Part shown: positions 17,379 through 25,658 of the stretch, one piece after another
How positions within the stretch are numbered: position 1 is the stretch's first letter
Layout of the letters: each line of letters opens with the position of its first letter
Assembly (NCBI GenBank): GCA_018814465.1
Contig: JAHIZR010000060.1
Span: forward strand, 1-32,114
Length of the DNA stretch: 32,114 nucleotides
Direction of reading: 5' to 3'
From: a bacterium
GTDB lineage: Bacteria; Electryoneota; RPQS01
Program-made: the position numbers and the translations under genes
Notes under the pieces: generated by a model
What the model was told of the DNA's origin: nothing
Seen by the model: only the letters and a program-made list of their open reading frames with translations
The model's database searches: none

Positions 17379-19511
17379 ATGAGAAAGATGTTGTCGATTA
17401 CAGTCGTGATGTGCATGTTCATCGGCGCGGCTATCGCACAAGACAGCTTGAACGTGCGTCAGATGAGCAGGCTTGAGGATTATTGGGATGCAACGCAAGC
17501 ACTCGAAATCGTCGACACTCTGGCCTTCGTGGCAACCGGCCGGACGGGATTACGGATCGTCAGCTTTGCGGACACAGCGAATCCGATAGAGGCAGGTTAT
17601 ATTCTTTTTCCGACAAGTGTCGTCGATGTAGCGGTGAGGGGCAATTATGCATTTGTAGCCAACTATCGATTTACAGTTGTTGATATATCGAATCCAGCCT
17701 CACCGACCGAAATAGGAAGCCTGCAGTCCGTATCAGCGGAAAATATCTGCCTGTCCGGTGACTACGCATATGTCTCTGATAACTGGGGCGGTCTGAATAT
17801 TCTTGATATTGCCGATCCCGCTAATCCATCGTTAGCAGGTTCCTTAAACCTTCCGGATGATGCAATGGATTTTGATGTGGCGGGAAGTCTGTTGTATTCA
17901 GCAACCTCGGATGCAGGACTGTTAATTATCGACATAAGCGATCCGGCTAATCCGGAACAAATCGGCGCTTTCGATACTCCCGGTTCGGCGATGGGGGTTA
18001 CTGTGGAAGGCAATTACGCTTTTATCGCTGACTATAATGAAGGTCTTCGGATTATTAGCATCTCTAATCCATCCAATCCACAGGAGGTGGGTTATATCGA
18101 TGACATCGGCAGTGCAAACGATGTAGCGGTATCTGGAGCGTATGTATATGTTGCCGACCGCAACTGGCAGAGTGGCCTTTATATTATTGACATCACGAAT
18201 CCCGCGGCACCGGAAGAAGCTGCCTTGCTTGAGCTGCAGGACTTCACACTCAGCCTGGAAGCTGCCGGCAATACTGTTTTTATCGCCGAGGAGTTTTCCG
18301 GCTTGCGGATTATCGATGTGTTCTCACCATCAACTCCTGCGGAAGCAGGCTGCTTCTGGGGAAAGGGACGTGCCAATGCAGTCGCAGTCTCAGGCGATTT
18401 TGTGTATTTGGGAGGAGGGAGCGAGTTGCGAATTATCAGTATTGCCGATCCCGAGGCTCCGCTGGAAATCGGAAACTGTGAAACGCCGGGTGCAATTGGC
18501 GGGATTGCCGTATCGGGGAATTTTGCCTATGTTGCAGACAACAGGGAAGGACTGCGAGTGATCGATATCTCAAATCCGGCGCTTCCATCTGAGATCAGTT
18601 TTTCTTCGGCGGGGAACGAAGCAAATGATGTAGCGGTGCAAGGCAATTATGCCTACGTTGCTGATGAGGAAAGAGGTCTAATAGTGATAGATATTACCGA
18701 TCCTCATGCGCCGATAGAAGCAGCTTGTATCGGAACGCCCAATATTACGCAGGATGTTGCGGTATCAGGAAATTATGCATATCTCGCGGACGGTCTGGGA
18801 GGGCTTCGCATAATCGACATGACAAATCCATCCAGTCCCTTCGAAGCAGGCGCTTTCGAAGACATCCATAATGCGTGTGGTGTGGCGGCATGCGGCAACT
18901 ATGCATATGTGGCGGATCGAGGTCTGACGAGCGGTCTTTGGATTATTGATGTGACGAATCCCGCGACTCCCTTCGAGACCGGACGATATCAGACTTCCGG
19001 GCATGGCAACGACGTTGCAGTACTCGGCCACTATGCCTATATCGCTGATGATGATGAAGGTTTGAGAGTTATTGACATTTCTGATCCAACAGCTCCTTTT
19101 GAATCCGGCTATTACGATACTCGAGGAACGTCCATGGATTTAGCCGTAGCGGGCGACTATGCGTATGTAGCGGATTATATCTATTTCGGAATCTACGATT
19201 GTTCGGAGGCTTTAGTCGAATCAGGCAGCAACGAAATCCCGAGCCCCAACTCCGTAAGGCTTTATCAGAGTTATCCGAATCCATTTAATCCGACAACGAC
19301 AATTCGTTTTGACCTAACGATGACAAGCGAGGTGTCGCTGGAGGTCTATAACATAGCAGGGCAAAGAGTGGAGACTCTTGCCGAAAGTCCGATGCTGCCG
19401 GGAACACATGTGTTTGAGTTTGATGGGTCACAAGTTTCTTCAGGGACGTATTATTATACTCTGCGAACAGGCGCGTTTCTGGAGACGAAACAAATGGTGC
19501 TGATTAAATGA
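17379..19511 (+). CDS. Exported LVIVD-repeat beta-propeller protein with C-terminal T9SS-type sorting domain
   Basis: ATG at 17379: MRKMLSITVVMCMFIGAAIAQ signal peptide; 14 repeats of ~42 aa (VAVSGNYAYVADxxxGLRIIDISNPxxPxExG); C-terminus YQSYPNPFNPTTTIRFDL...MVLIK. Confidence 0.92.
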   Translation: MRKMLSITVVMCMFIGAAIAQDSLNVRQMSRLEDYWDATQALEIVDTLAFVATGRTGLRIVSFADTANPIEAGYILFPTSVVDVAVRGNYAFVANYRFTVVDISNPASPTEIGSLQSVSAENICLSGDYAYVSDNWGGLNILDIADPANPSLAGSLNLPDDAMDFDVAGSLLYSATSDAGLLIIDISDPANPEQIGAFDTPGSAMGVTVEGNYAFIADYNEGLRIISISNPSNPQEVGYIDDIGSANDVAVSGAYVYVADRNWQSGLYIIDITNPAAPEEAALLELQDFTLSLEAAGNTVFIAEEFSGLRIIDVFSPSTPAEAGCFWGKGRANAVAVSGDFVYLGGGSELRIISIADPEAPLEIGNCETPGAIGGIAVSGNFAYVADNREGLRVIDISNPALPSEISFSSAGNEANDVAVQGNYAYVADEERGLIVIDITDPHAPIEAACIGTPNITQDVAVSGNYAYLADGLGGLRIIDMTNPSSPFEAGAFEDIHNACGVAACGNYAYVADRGLTSGLWIIDVTNPATPFETGRYQTSGHGNDVAVLGHYAYIADDDEGLRVIDISDPTAPFESGYYDTRGTSMDLAVAGDYAYVADYIYFGIYDCSEALVESGSNEIPSPNSVRLYQSYPNPFNPTTTIRFDLTMTSEVSLEVYNIAGQRVETLAESPMLPGTHVFEFDGSQVSSGTYYYTLRTGAFLETKQMVLIK

Positions 19512-19602
19512 GCACAGTGTAACCATTGTGCGCAGTATTATTTCATAATAGCGATTCTCTTCGCCTTTTTCGATTCCTCTACGGCGCGGAGGGCAATGAG
19601 AA

Positions 19603-19640
19603 AAAAGTCAAGCACTCAGGGATGGGTGCTTGACTTTTCT
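19603..19640 (+). terminator. Terminator-like hairpin after the LVIVD gene
   Basis: AAAAGTCAAGCAC-N10-GTGCTTGACTTTT, perfect 13 bp arms, then cttatt. Confidence 0.75.
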
Positions 19641-19658
19641 TATTAGAGTACCTATACT
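19630..19658 (+). promoter_or_regulatory. Candidate sigma70-type promoter for the BNR-like gene
   Basis: TTGACT (19630-19635) - 17 nt - TATACT (19653-19658); the -35 lies in the right arm of the upstream terminator hairpin. Confidence 0.6.
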
Positions 19659-19720
19659 GATAATCCGGGTCCCACCTGCATAGACGAAATCGAGTAAATT
19701 CACCACGTTCGGAGGCTGAC

Positions 19721-21691
19721 ATGAAGTCTGCACCTCTTGCCTTTCTGCTTGTTCTAACTTTAACAATTTCAGCATTTTCAGTAAATTATCCGGAGCATGC
19801 CCGGATTAAAGGACCCGTCCTGCTGACCGGAATGGAAGACACTTCATTCCCCGAAAACTATCAGGCGCCGCGCTCGATGAATTTCACCCTGGATGAGGGC
19901 ACACCGGGATCCGTGTATTATACGGTCGGAACCACTTATTATGACAATCAGCACAACGGCACCGCCGGGAAACAGCTTGCGGTGGATCAGGGTGGTTTTG
20001 TGCATCATGTCTGGACAAAGGGATTGGAGGCCGGTTCAGCGACCCGGCACGTTTATTACCGGTGCTGGGAGCCGTCAAGTGGCGAGTTCATTCAAGGTGA
20101 TGAAACTCAAATCGATGCTTCCAATCGCGCCGGTTTTGTCACGGTGGCGGCGCGGCCGGACGGATTCGCATTTCCGGCTTTTCATCAGATTCTGGTTCCG
20201 GGCGGCGATCCGCATGCAGCGGTGGCGATAGATTTCTTGCCCAGATCCGGCGCATATCTGTCTTCACAGATTCCACTGCTGCCGAATGAGGCAATGGTGA
20301 TCTGGCCGAAAATCGATATCGATATTGAAGGAAATGTGCATACGGTCAGCACGGAAAGCGAAGGGGATGGATTAGAGTATTATGCGAAGGGATTTCCGCA
20401 GTACGATGAATTCGGTTTCGGCGAGGGCATTCTGTGGCCCGATGGTTTTATGCAATGGGATTCTTCGACTTTCATCACGCTGGATGTCTCGACTTCCTGG
20501 CATTCCAACCGCGTCGCCGTGGCTTGGATTAAGGATCCTATCGGACTGCAATTTGCCGATTACGGCGACTATGACGGCTATAATGTCTGGCTGAAGATTT
20601 CGGAAGACGGCGGAGTGAATTGGGGAGAATCGATTCCGGTGACGAATATTCCGCCGATTGATACGATGTGCGTCTTGCTGGGCGGAGATCCGACAATCTG
20701 CAATGCCGATACGATGCACCCCTGGCTGGACTGTTCAGTGCTGCTGGACGATAACGATGTCGCACATGTGGCGTTTTCCGCCTCCGGCAATTTCTATTGG
20801 GATGACTCGGGGGCTGTCAATGTTAATGCGGGGCTGGTATTCAGCAGTATCTGGCACTGGGGAGAGGATCGCGAAGAGTTCAACATCATCAACGAAGCAT
20901 GGTTCAGTCACACTTCCGTGTCGCTCGGTGTGAATAATCTGATGACGCACCGCCCGAATCTGGCCATTGATACCATCACGGGATATCTATATTGTTCGTT
21001 TGTGGAATTCGACAGCGTGCAAATCAGCTTGGGCGGCTATCCCAGCGGCGATTCCTATATGTCGGTGTCAACCGACGGGGGGCAAACGTGGGCGGAGAAG
21101 ACCAATATCTCTAATACCGTCGGATCCAATGGCGGCATTGATACTCCGGCGGGTGAGTGCGCGAGCGAGCGTGACGTGATGCTGGCGAAGTTTGTCACGG
21201 ATGGAATCATTCATGTGCAGTACCAGCTTGATCTTGACAACGGGACTTCGATCATGGATACTCCGGAAGGAGTGCCGACAAACAACCCGATTATTTATCA
21301 GAGAATTCCGGTCGAAGATATTCCGACAACTCCGATTATCAATCCGTTCCGCGCGTTTCGTGCGGATTCCACCGGCTATCCGTGGGTGTTGGGGATCGCG
21401 GAAAGGAATCGTGAAGCTGTTCCGCACGATTTCACCTTGTATCAGAATTATCCGAATCCGTTCAATCCGACAACTCATATTCAGTTCGACCTGCAAAGTC
21501 AGACACAGCCTGTCCTGACCGTGTTCGATGTGATGGGCCGCGAGGTCGCCAGACTACTGAACGGGCAGACGATGTCCGCGGGAACACATGTCGTGGAATT
21601 CGACGCGACCGGATTGTCCTCGGGAGTCTATTTCTATCGTCTGGAGACTCCGCTGCACAATACGACACGGAAGATGATGCTGATAAAGTGA
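19721..21691 (+). CDS. Exported BNR/sialidase-like protein with C-terminal T9SS-type sorting domain
   Basis: Signal peptide MKSAPLAFLLVLTLTISAFS; SxDGGxxWGE/STDGGQTWAEKTN Asp-box motifs; C-terminus LYQNYPNPFNPTTHIQFDL...KMMLIK. Confidence 0.82.
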   Translation: MKSAPLAFLLVLTLTISAFSVNYPEHARIKGPVLLTGMEDTSFPENYQAPRSMNFTLDEGTPGSVYYTVGTTYYDNQHNGTAGKQLAVDQGGFVHHVWTKGLEAGSATRHVYYRCWEPSSGEFIQGDETQIDASNRAGFVTVAARPDGFAFPAFHQILVPGGDPHAAVAIDFLPRSGAYLSSQIPLLPNEAMVIWPKIDIDIEGNVHTVSTESEGDGLEYYAKGFPQYDEFGFGEGILWPDGFMQWDSSTFITLDVSTSWHSNRVAVAWIKDPIGLQFADYGDYDGYNVWLKISEDGGVNWGESIPVTNIPPIDTMCVLLGGDPTICNADTMHPWLDCSVLLDDNDVAHVAFSASGNFYWDDSGAVNVNAGLVFSSIWHWGEDREEFNIINEAWFSHTSVSLGVNNLMTHRPNLAIDTITGYLYCSFVEFDSVQISLGGYPSGDSYMSVSTDGGQTWAEKTNISNTVGSNGGIDTPAGECASERDVMLAKFVTDGIIHVQYQLDLDNGTSIMDTPEGVPTNNPIIYQRIPVEDIPTTPIINPFRAFRADSTGYPWVLGIAERNREAVPHDFTLYQNYPNPFNPTTHIQFDLQSQTQPVLTVFDVMGREVARLLNGQTMSAGTHVVEFDATGLSSGVYFYRLETPLHNTTRKMMLIK

Positions 21692-21762
21692 TTCCGGCCT
21701 GGTTGCGCACATCAAATGACTCGATGGTTGTACGATCTCTGTGCTTAGCCCGGCTCGGCGGA
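21691..21762 (+). repeat. Interspersed intergenic hairpin repeat, long form (copy h)
   Basis: attccggcctggttgcgcac-N-ctgtgcttagcccggctcggcgg; its first base is the last base of the upstream stop codon. Confidence 0.85.
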
Positions 21763-21795
21763 TATTGTTGCACAACGATTTCTTATTTGGGATAG

Positions 21796-21816
21796 GTGCT
21801 TAGCCCGGCTTGGCGA
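21796..21816 (+). repeat. Half copy (right arm only) of the interspersed repeat
   Basis: gtgcttagcccggcttggcga matches the right arm of copies h and i; no left arm. Confidence 0.65.
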
Positions 21817-21859
21817 ATTACACCGAACGATTACCGCAAACATCAGATGAGGTTACACC

Positions 21860-23224
21860 ATGAACTGCCGACTGCCTGCTGCCTTACTGATCGCGCTTCT
21901 TATACTAAATCATACGGAGACCGAAGCACGACCGATACCGTCCGCCCTTGACTCAACAGACCGAGTAACTTATGTGTATGACGGCCCGCCGGTATTTTTC
22001 GGACCGACCAACGCGACTGTTGAAATCGAAGTGGCGGACGTCTTTGACATCAATGATGTAGACGTCCTCGTTTCCATCCAGCATACTTGGGATTCCGATG
22101 TCACGCTGCGATTGGAAAATCCCGCGGGAGAAACAGTTGTTTTAGTGGATTTCGCCGGGGAAAGCGGCCATAACTTCACGAATACCGTCTTCAACGATGA
22201 TGCGGCGCAGTCGATTATGCAGGGTTCCGCTCCCTTTACCGGAAGTTATCGGCCCTTAGAGCCGCTTTCGCGATTCAACGGAGGAAGCGGAACGGGAACC
22301 TGGATTCTGCATCTCGAAGATACGTTCCCGAGTGTGGATGACGGAATGCTGTCGGTTTTCGAACTGACACTCGGGGGACGAATCGGGGGAGTTGTCCGCG
22401 GCCGCGTGACTGAGCTGGCAACACAACTGCCAATGAGCGGAGTGCGGCTCGAGTATATTGACACACCCTATTCCACGATCACGGACGAACAGGGATATTA
22501 TCTGCTGAATTCGGCGGAAGGCACATTTGATCTGCTTGTTTCCTATCCCTTCTGGTGCTCGGAAGAGGTGGCCTCGATTGAGGTGACGGAGGATGATACG
22601 CTCGATTACGACTTCCAATTAGGGAAACCGGAAGCGGAATTGTCGATCAGTTCTCTGAATATTCTGGCGATACAGAACGAGATTTCGACCGAATCCTTTG
22701 AAATCAACAACACGGGCAACTGTCCGCTTGACTGGTCACTGTTGATCGAGGAAGACTGGATCACTTCGAACACGATGAGCGGAGCGATCCCCGGCGAAAC
22801 AGGTTGGGATTTCGAAATAAATGTCGATGCAAACGATCTGGAAATCGGAGACTACCTTTCGCGCATCGTGATCACTCATAACGCTGAAGGGTCTCCGCAT
22901 TCGATACCGGTCTTTGTCAGCGTGATTGCGCTGGAGGCAGGCGATTCGCATGCGATTCCGCAGGGCTTTGCTTTGCTGGGCAGCTATCCGAATCCTTTCA
23001 ACGCAGCGACATCCATACGTTACGCGCTTCCGTCACAGAGTGATGTGCGGCTTCTGTTGTATACGAATACGGGCCGGCTGATCAAGGAGATGACGGAGAA
23101 CCGTGCAGCGCCGGGGATTCATGAATTCCGACTCGATCTTTCGACCGCGGCGAGCGGGCTGTATTTCGCTCAACTGACGGCGGGCGATTTTTCAGCTGTG
23201 CAGAAACTTATCCTGATTAAATAG
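21860..23224 (+). CDS. Exported protein with proprotein-convertase P-domain, carboxypeptidase-regulatory-like domain, BACON-like segment and C-terminal sorting domain
   Basis: VDVLVSIQHTWDSDVTLRLENPAGETVVL...FNGGSGTGTWILHLEDT (P-domain); GVVRGRVTELATQLPMSGVRLEY...TDEQGYYLL; C-terminus GSYPNPFNAATSIRYAL...KLILIK. Confidence 0.87.
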   Translation: MNCRLPAALLIALLILNHTETEARPIPSALDSTDRVTYVYDGPPVFFGPTNATVEIEVADVFDINDVDVLVSIQHTWDSDVTLRLENPAGETVVLVDFAGESGHNFTNTVFNDDAAQSIMQGSAPFTGSYRPLEPLSRFNGGSGTGTWILHLEDTFPSVDDGMLSVFELTLGGRIGGVVRGRVTELATQLPMSGVRLEYIDTPYSTITDEQGYYLLNSAEGTFDLLVSYPFWCSEEVASIEVTEDDTLDYDFQLGKPEAELSISSLNILAIQNEISTESFEINNTGNCPLDWSLLIEEDWITSNTMSGAIPGETGWDFEINVDANDLEIGDYLSRIVITHNAEGSPHSIPVFVSVIALEAGDSHAIPQGFALLGSYPNPFNAATSIRYALPSQSDVRLLLYTNTGRLIKEMTENRAAPGIHEFRLDLSTAASGLYFAQLTAGDFSAVQKLILIK

Positions 23225-23250
23225 CCAACTACTGTTACCATTTAAATGTT

Positions 23251-24354
23251 GTGCCTATGATATCCATTTCTTCAAACATCGAATCTCTGATTCCTTACCA
23301 GCCCGGACGCAGCGTCGAGGAAATCCGGGAGTTGTATGGTCTCGAGCATATCGTCAAGCTGGCTTCGAATGAGAATCCGCTCGGGCCCGCGCCCAAGGCG
23401 CTGCTGGCCGCCGAAGAGGCGCTGCTGAATATGCATTTATATCCGCGAACGGGAGTGCGGCTGCGGGAGAAGCTCGCGGCGATCCACGGAGTTGCGACCG
23501 ATAATGTGATGGTCGGCGCCGGCTCGGAGTCCGTGCTGTTGAGCCTGATTCGCGCCTACCTGACACGGGATGATGAGGTGCTGACGGCGGAGGGAACTTT
23601 TATTGCCATCTACGTTCAAACGAAATCACAGGGAGTGGGTCTGCGGACAGTGCCCCTGAAGCAATATCGTTTCGATCTGGATGCTTTAGCGGATGCCATA
23701 ACCGATAAGACGAAGCTGATTTATTTTGCGAATCCGAATAATCCCACAGGGACGATTTTTACCCGCGCCGAGTTCGAGAAATTCATCGAGCGTGTTCCGA
23801 AGCATATTCTGGTCGTTTTCGACGAAGCCTATTTCGATTATGCGAAGGAAAATCCGGACTATCCGAATTCGCTGGAGTACCGCCTCGATAATGTGGTCAC
23901 ACTGCGGACTTTTTCGAAATCCTACGGATTGGCGGGAGCGAGAATCGGCTATGGATTCGCGCATCCGGAAATCTGCCGCAACGTGAGAAAAGTACATTTG
24001 CCGTTCGATCCGTCTTTGCTCGCGGAAGCGGCGGGGGTCGGGGCGCTGGATGACGCGGAATTCCTGGAGCGAACGATTCAGGTAAATCGAGCGGGGAAAG
24101 CGTTTCTGGAAGAGTGCTTTAAGGAGATCGGTTTGCCGGTTGTACCGACGGAGGCGAATTTCTTCATGGCTGCGTTCGGAACCGAGGCGGAGGCGATAAA
24201 CTTTACCGAGGACCTGCTGAAGCAGGGTGTGATTGTGCGTTATCTGAAGGCGTTCCGGCTGCCCAACTGCGTGCGGATCACCATCGGAATCCAGGAAGAG
24301 AATGAGTTTCTGATGGAGGCCATGAGAAAGGTTTATAGTCCGGTGACGGTGTGA
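23251..24354 (+). CDS. hisC: Histidinol-phosphate aminotransferase-like class I/II PLP aminotransferase
   Basis: LIPYQPGRSVEEIRELYGLEHIVKLASNENPLGPAPKALLA; FANPNNPTGTIF; TLRTFSKSYGLAGARIGYG (PLP lysine). GTG at 23251 or ATG at 23257. Confidence 0.92.
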   Translation: MPMISISSNIESLIPYQPGRSVEEIRELYGLEHIVKLASNENPLGPAPKALLAAEEALLNMHLYPRTGVRLREKLAAIHGVATDNVMVGAGSESVLLSLIRAYLTRDDEVLTAEGTFIAIYVQTKSQGVGLRTVPLKQYRFDLDALADAITDKTKLIYFANPNNPTGTIFTRAEFEKFIERVPKHILVVFDEAYFDYAKENPDYPNSLEYRLDNVVTLRTFSKSYGLAGARIGYGFAHPEICRNVRKVHLPFDPSLLAEAAGVGALDDAEFLERTIQVNRAGKAFLEECFKEIGLPVVPTEANFFMAAFGTEAEAINFTEDLLKQGVIVRYLKAFRLPNCVRITIGIQEENEFLMEAMRKVYSPVTV

Positions 24355-24390
24355 TTCTACCCCCCTTTTCCGAGTCTATTCCAAAATAGG

Positions 24391-24461
24391 ATTCCGGCCG
24401 GGTTGCGCACCTCAAATGACTCGATTACTGGACGATTTCTGTGCTTAGCCCGGCTCGGCGA
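24391..24461 (+). repeat. Interspersed intergenic hairpin repeat, long form (copy i)
   Basis: attccggccgggttgcgcac-N-ctgtgcttagcccggctcggcga. Confidence 0.88.
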
Positions 24462-24531
24462 ACCTTTTTACACGGCGATTTCTTGTTATGATATAGGTTC
24501 TTTGTCCCTCCGTGAACGGGGGGGAGATAAG

Positions 24532-24559
24532 AAAGCCCTCGCAGATGCGGGGGCTTTTT
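24532..24559. terminator. Terminator-like hairpin between hisC and the TolB-like gene
   Basis: AAAGCCCTCG-cagatg-CGGGGGCTTTTT, preceded by tccctccgtgaacggggggga. Confidence 0.75.
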
Positions 24560-24579
24560 CAATAATATATCGCCATAGG

Positions 24580-24612
24580 ATTCCGGGCACCCGGGGACGG
24601 GCGCCTCGGCGG
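24580..24612 (+). repeat. Interspersed repeat, short form
   Basis: attccgggcacccggggacgggcgcctcggcgg, near-identical to 11931-11963. Confidence 0.8.
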
Positions 24613-24619
24613 GCAAGGA

Positions 24620-25516
24620 TCACTCGGTCAAATCAATCTGGAAGATGCGGCCGCCGTCGGTGAATACGAGCTTGGTGCCGTCGGGATTGAGCGCGGGATA
24701 TTCGGGATCGTAGTGCGTGGGAATCTCGAGCGCGACATGCTCGTGTTTTTCGATATCGTGAACGCGGATGATGGTTTCATCGCGAATATCAACGAGGCAG
24801 GCCAGATACTTGGAATTGAGCGACCAGCTCGGCCAGCGTCCGGCGCCGAGTTCGGTGCGGTCTCCGGTTTTCAGCGCGACCAGATAGAGAATCGGTTCGG
24901 GAGTGGTGGCGACAATTGCGACATAATTGCCATCGGGAGATATTTCGAAGCCGCGCACCGGTTCGTTTTCCGGAGAGGTAAAGATGCGAGTGCTATCGGC
25001 TGACTCGACCCAAAGGACTTGTGTTTCGCGATTCCAATAGGGTCCGGCGGTGCGGGGCCGGTCCTGATAATCATAGAAGGGACCGTCCGGTGAAAAGCGG
25101 TACCATACTGAATTTTCAAACAGATAGGGGCCGAGAATCTCACCCATATTGTTCGTGCGCGTGACCGGATCAAAGAGGTGAATGGATGTGGAGAGCAGGC
25201 GCAGCGGTTCTGCCGGGTGAGCCTTGATGCGGATGCGATAGACGATACGGTCATCCTGACTATTCGGCTCAAAAACGAAGCGGCGACCGATGGAATCTCC
25301 CCGCGCGGCCCGAGAGGGCTTAAAGGAGTGCAGCAGGTCGAAACTCCAGATTTCGTTCTGATTCAAAGCCGAGAAAGCCAGTGAGTTGCCGTCGTTCGAG
25401 TAGATCGGATTCAGCCAGTGAAAAGGTTTGGCATCGACGATAAGCTGCGGCTCGGCGGCTTGAAGGAGTGAAGCAAGAAGGCTGAAGGTGATAAAAAATA
25501 ATCGTTTCATGGTCAT
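24620..25516 (-). CDS. Exported TolB/PD40-like beta-propeller protein
   Basis: Signal-like MTMKRLFFITFSLLASLLQAAEP; NPIYSNDGNSLAFSA, FEISPDGNYVAIVA, PSWSLNSKYLACL, PALNPDGTKLVFTD PD40 repeats. Start may be 25510. Confidence 0.82.
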   Translation of the reverse strand: MTMKRLFFITFSLLASLLQAAEPQLIVDAKPFHWLNPIYSNDGNSLAFSALNQNEIWSFDLLHSFKPSRAARGDSIGRRFVFEPNSQDDRIVYRIRIKAHPAEPLRLLSTSIHLFDPVTRTNNMGEILGPYLFENSVWYRFSPDGPFYDYQDRPRTAGPYWNRETQVLWVESADSTRIFTSPENEPVRGFEISPDGNYVAIVATTPEPILYLVALKTGDRTELGAGRWPSWSLNSKYLACLVDIRDETIIRVHDIEKHEHVALEIPTHYDPEYPALNPDGTKLVFTDGGRIFQIDLTE

Positions 25517-25658
25517 TCCGGCGCGATAGAAGAGCTTGAATTTCGGTGGGAACGCTGATAAGATAAGGATAAGTTCGCAGAGTCGCTATTGCTATATCAA
25601 ATTCCCTCGTAAGTCGCTCCTGTCCAATAAGTAAGGAGGGTTTTAAACGTTTCATAGC

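Noticed and set aside
24403-24663. 86 aa plus ORF downstream of hisC
   Set aside because: Entirely composed of the long repeat, the hairpin terminator and the short repeat; no coding signal.
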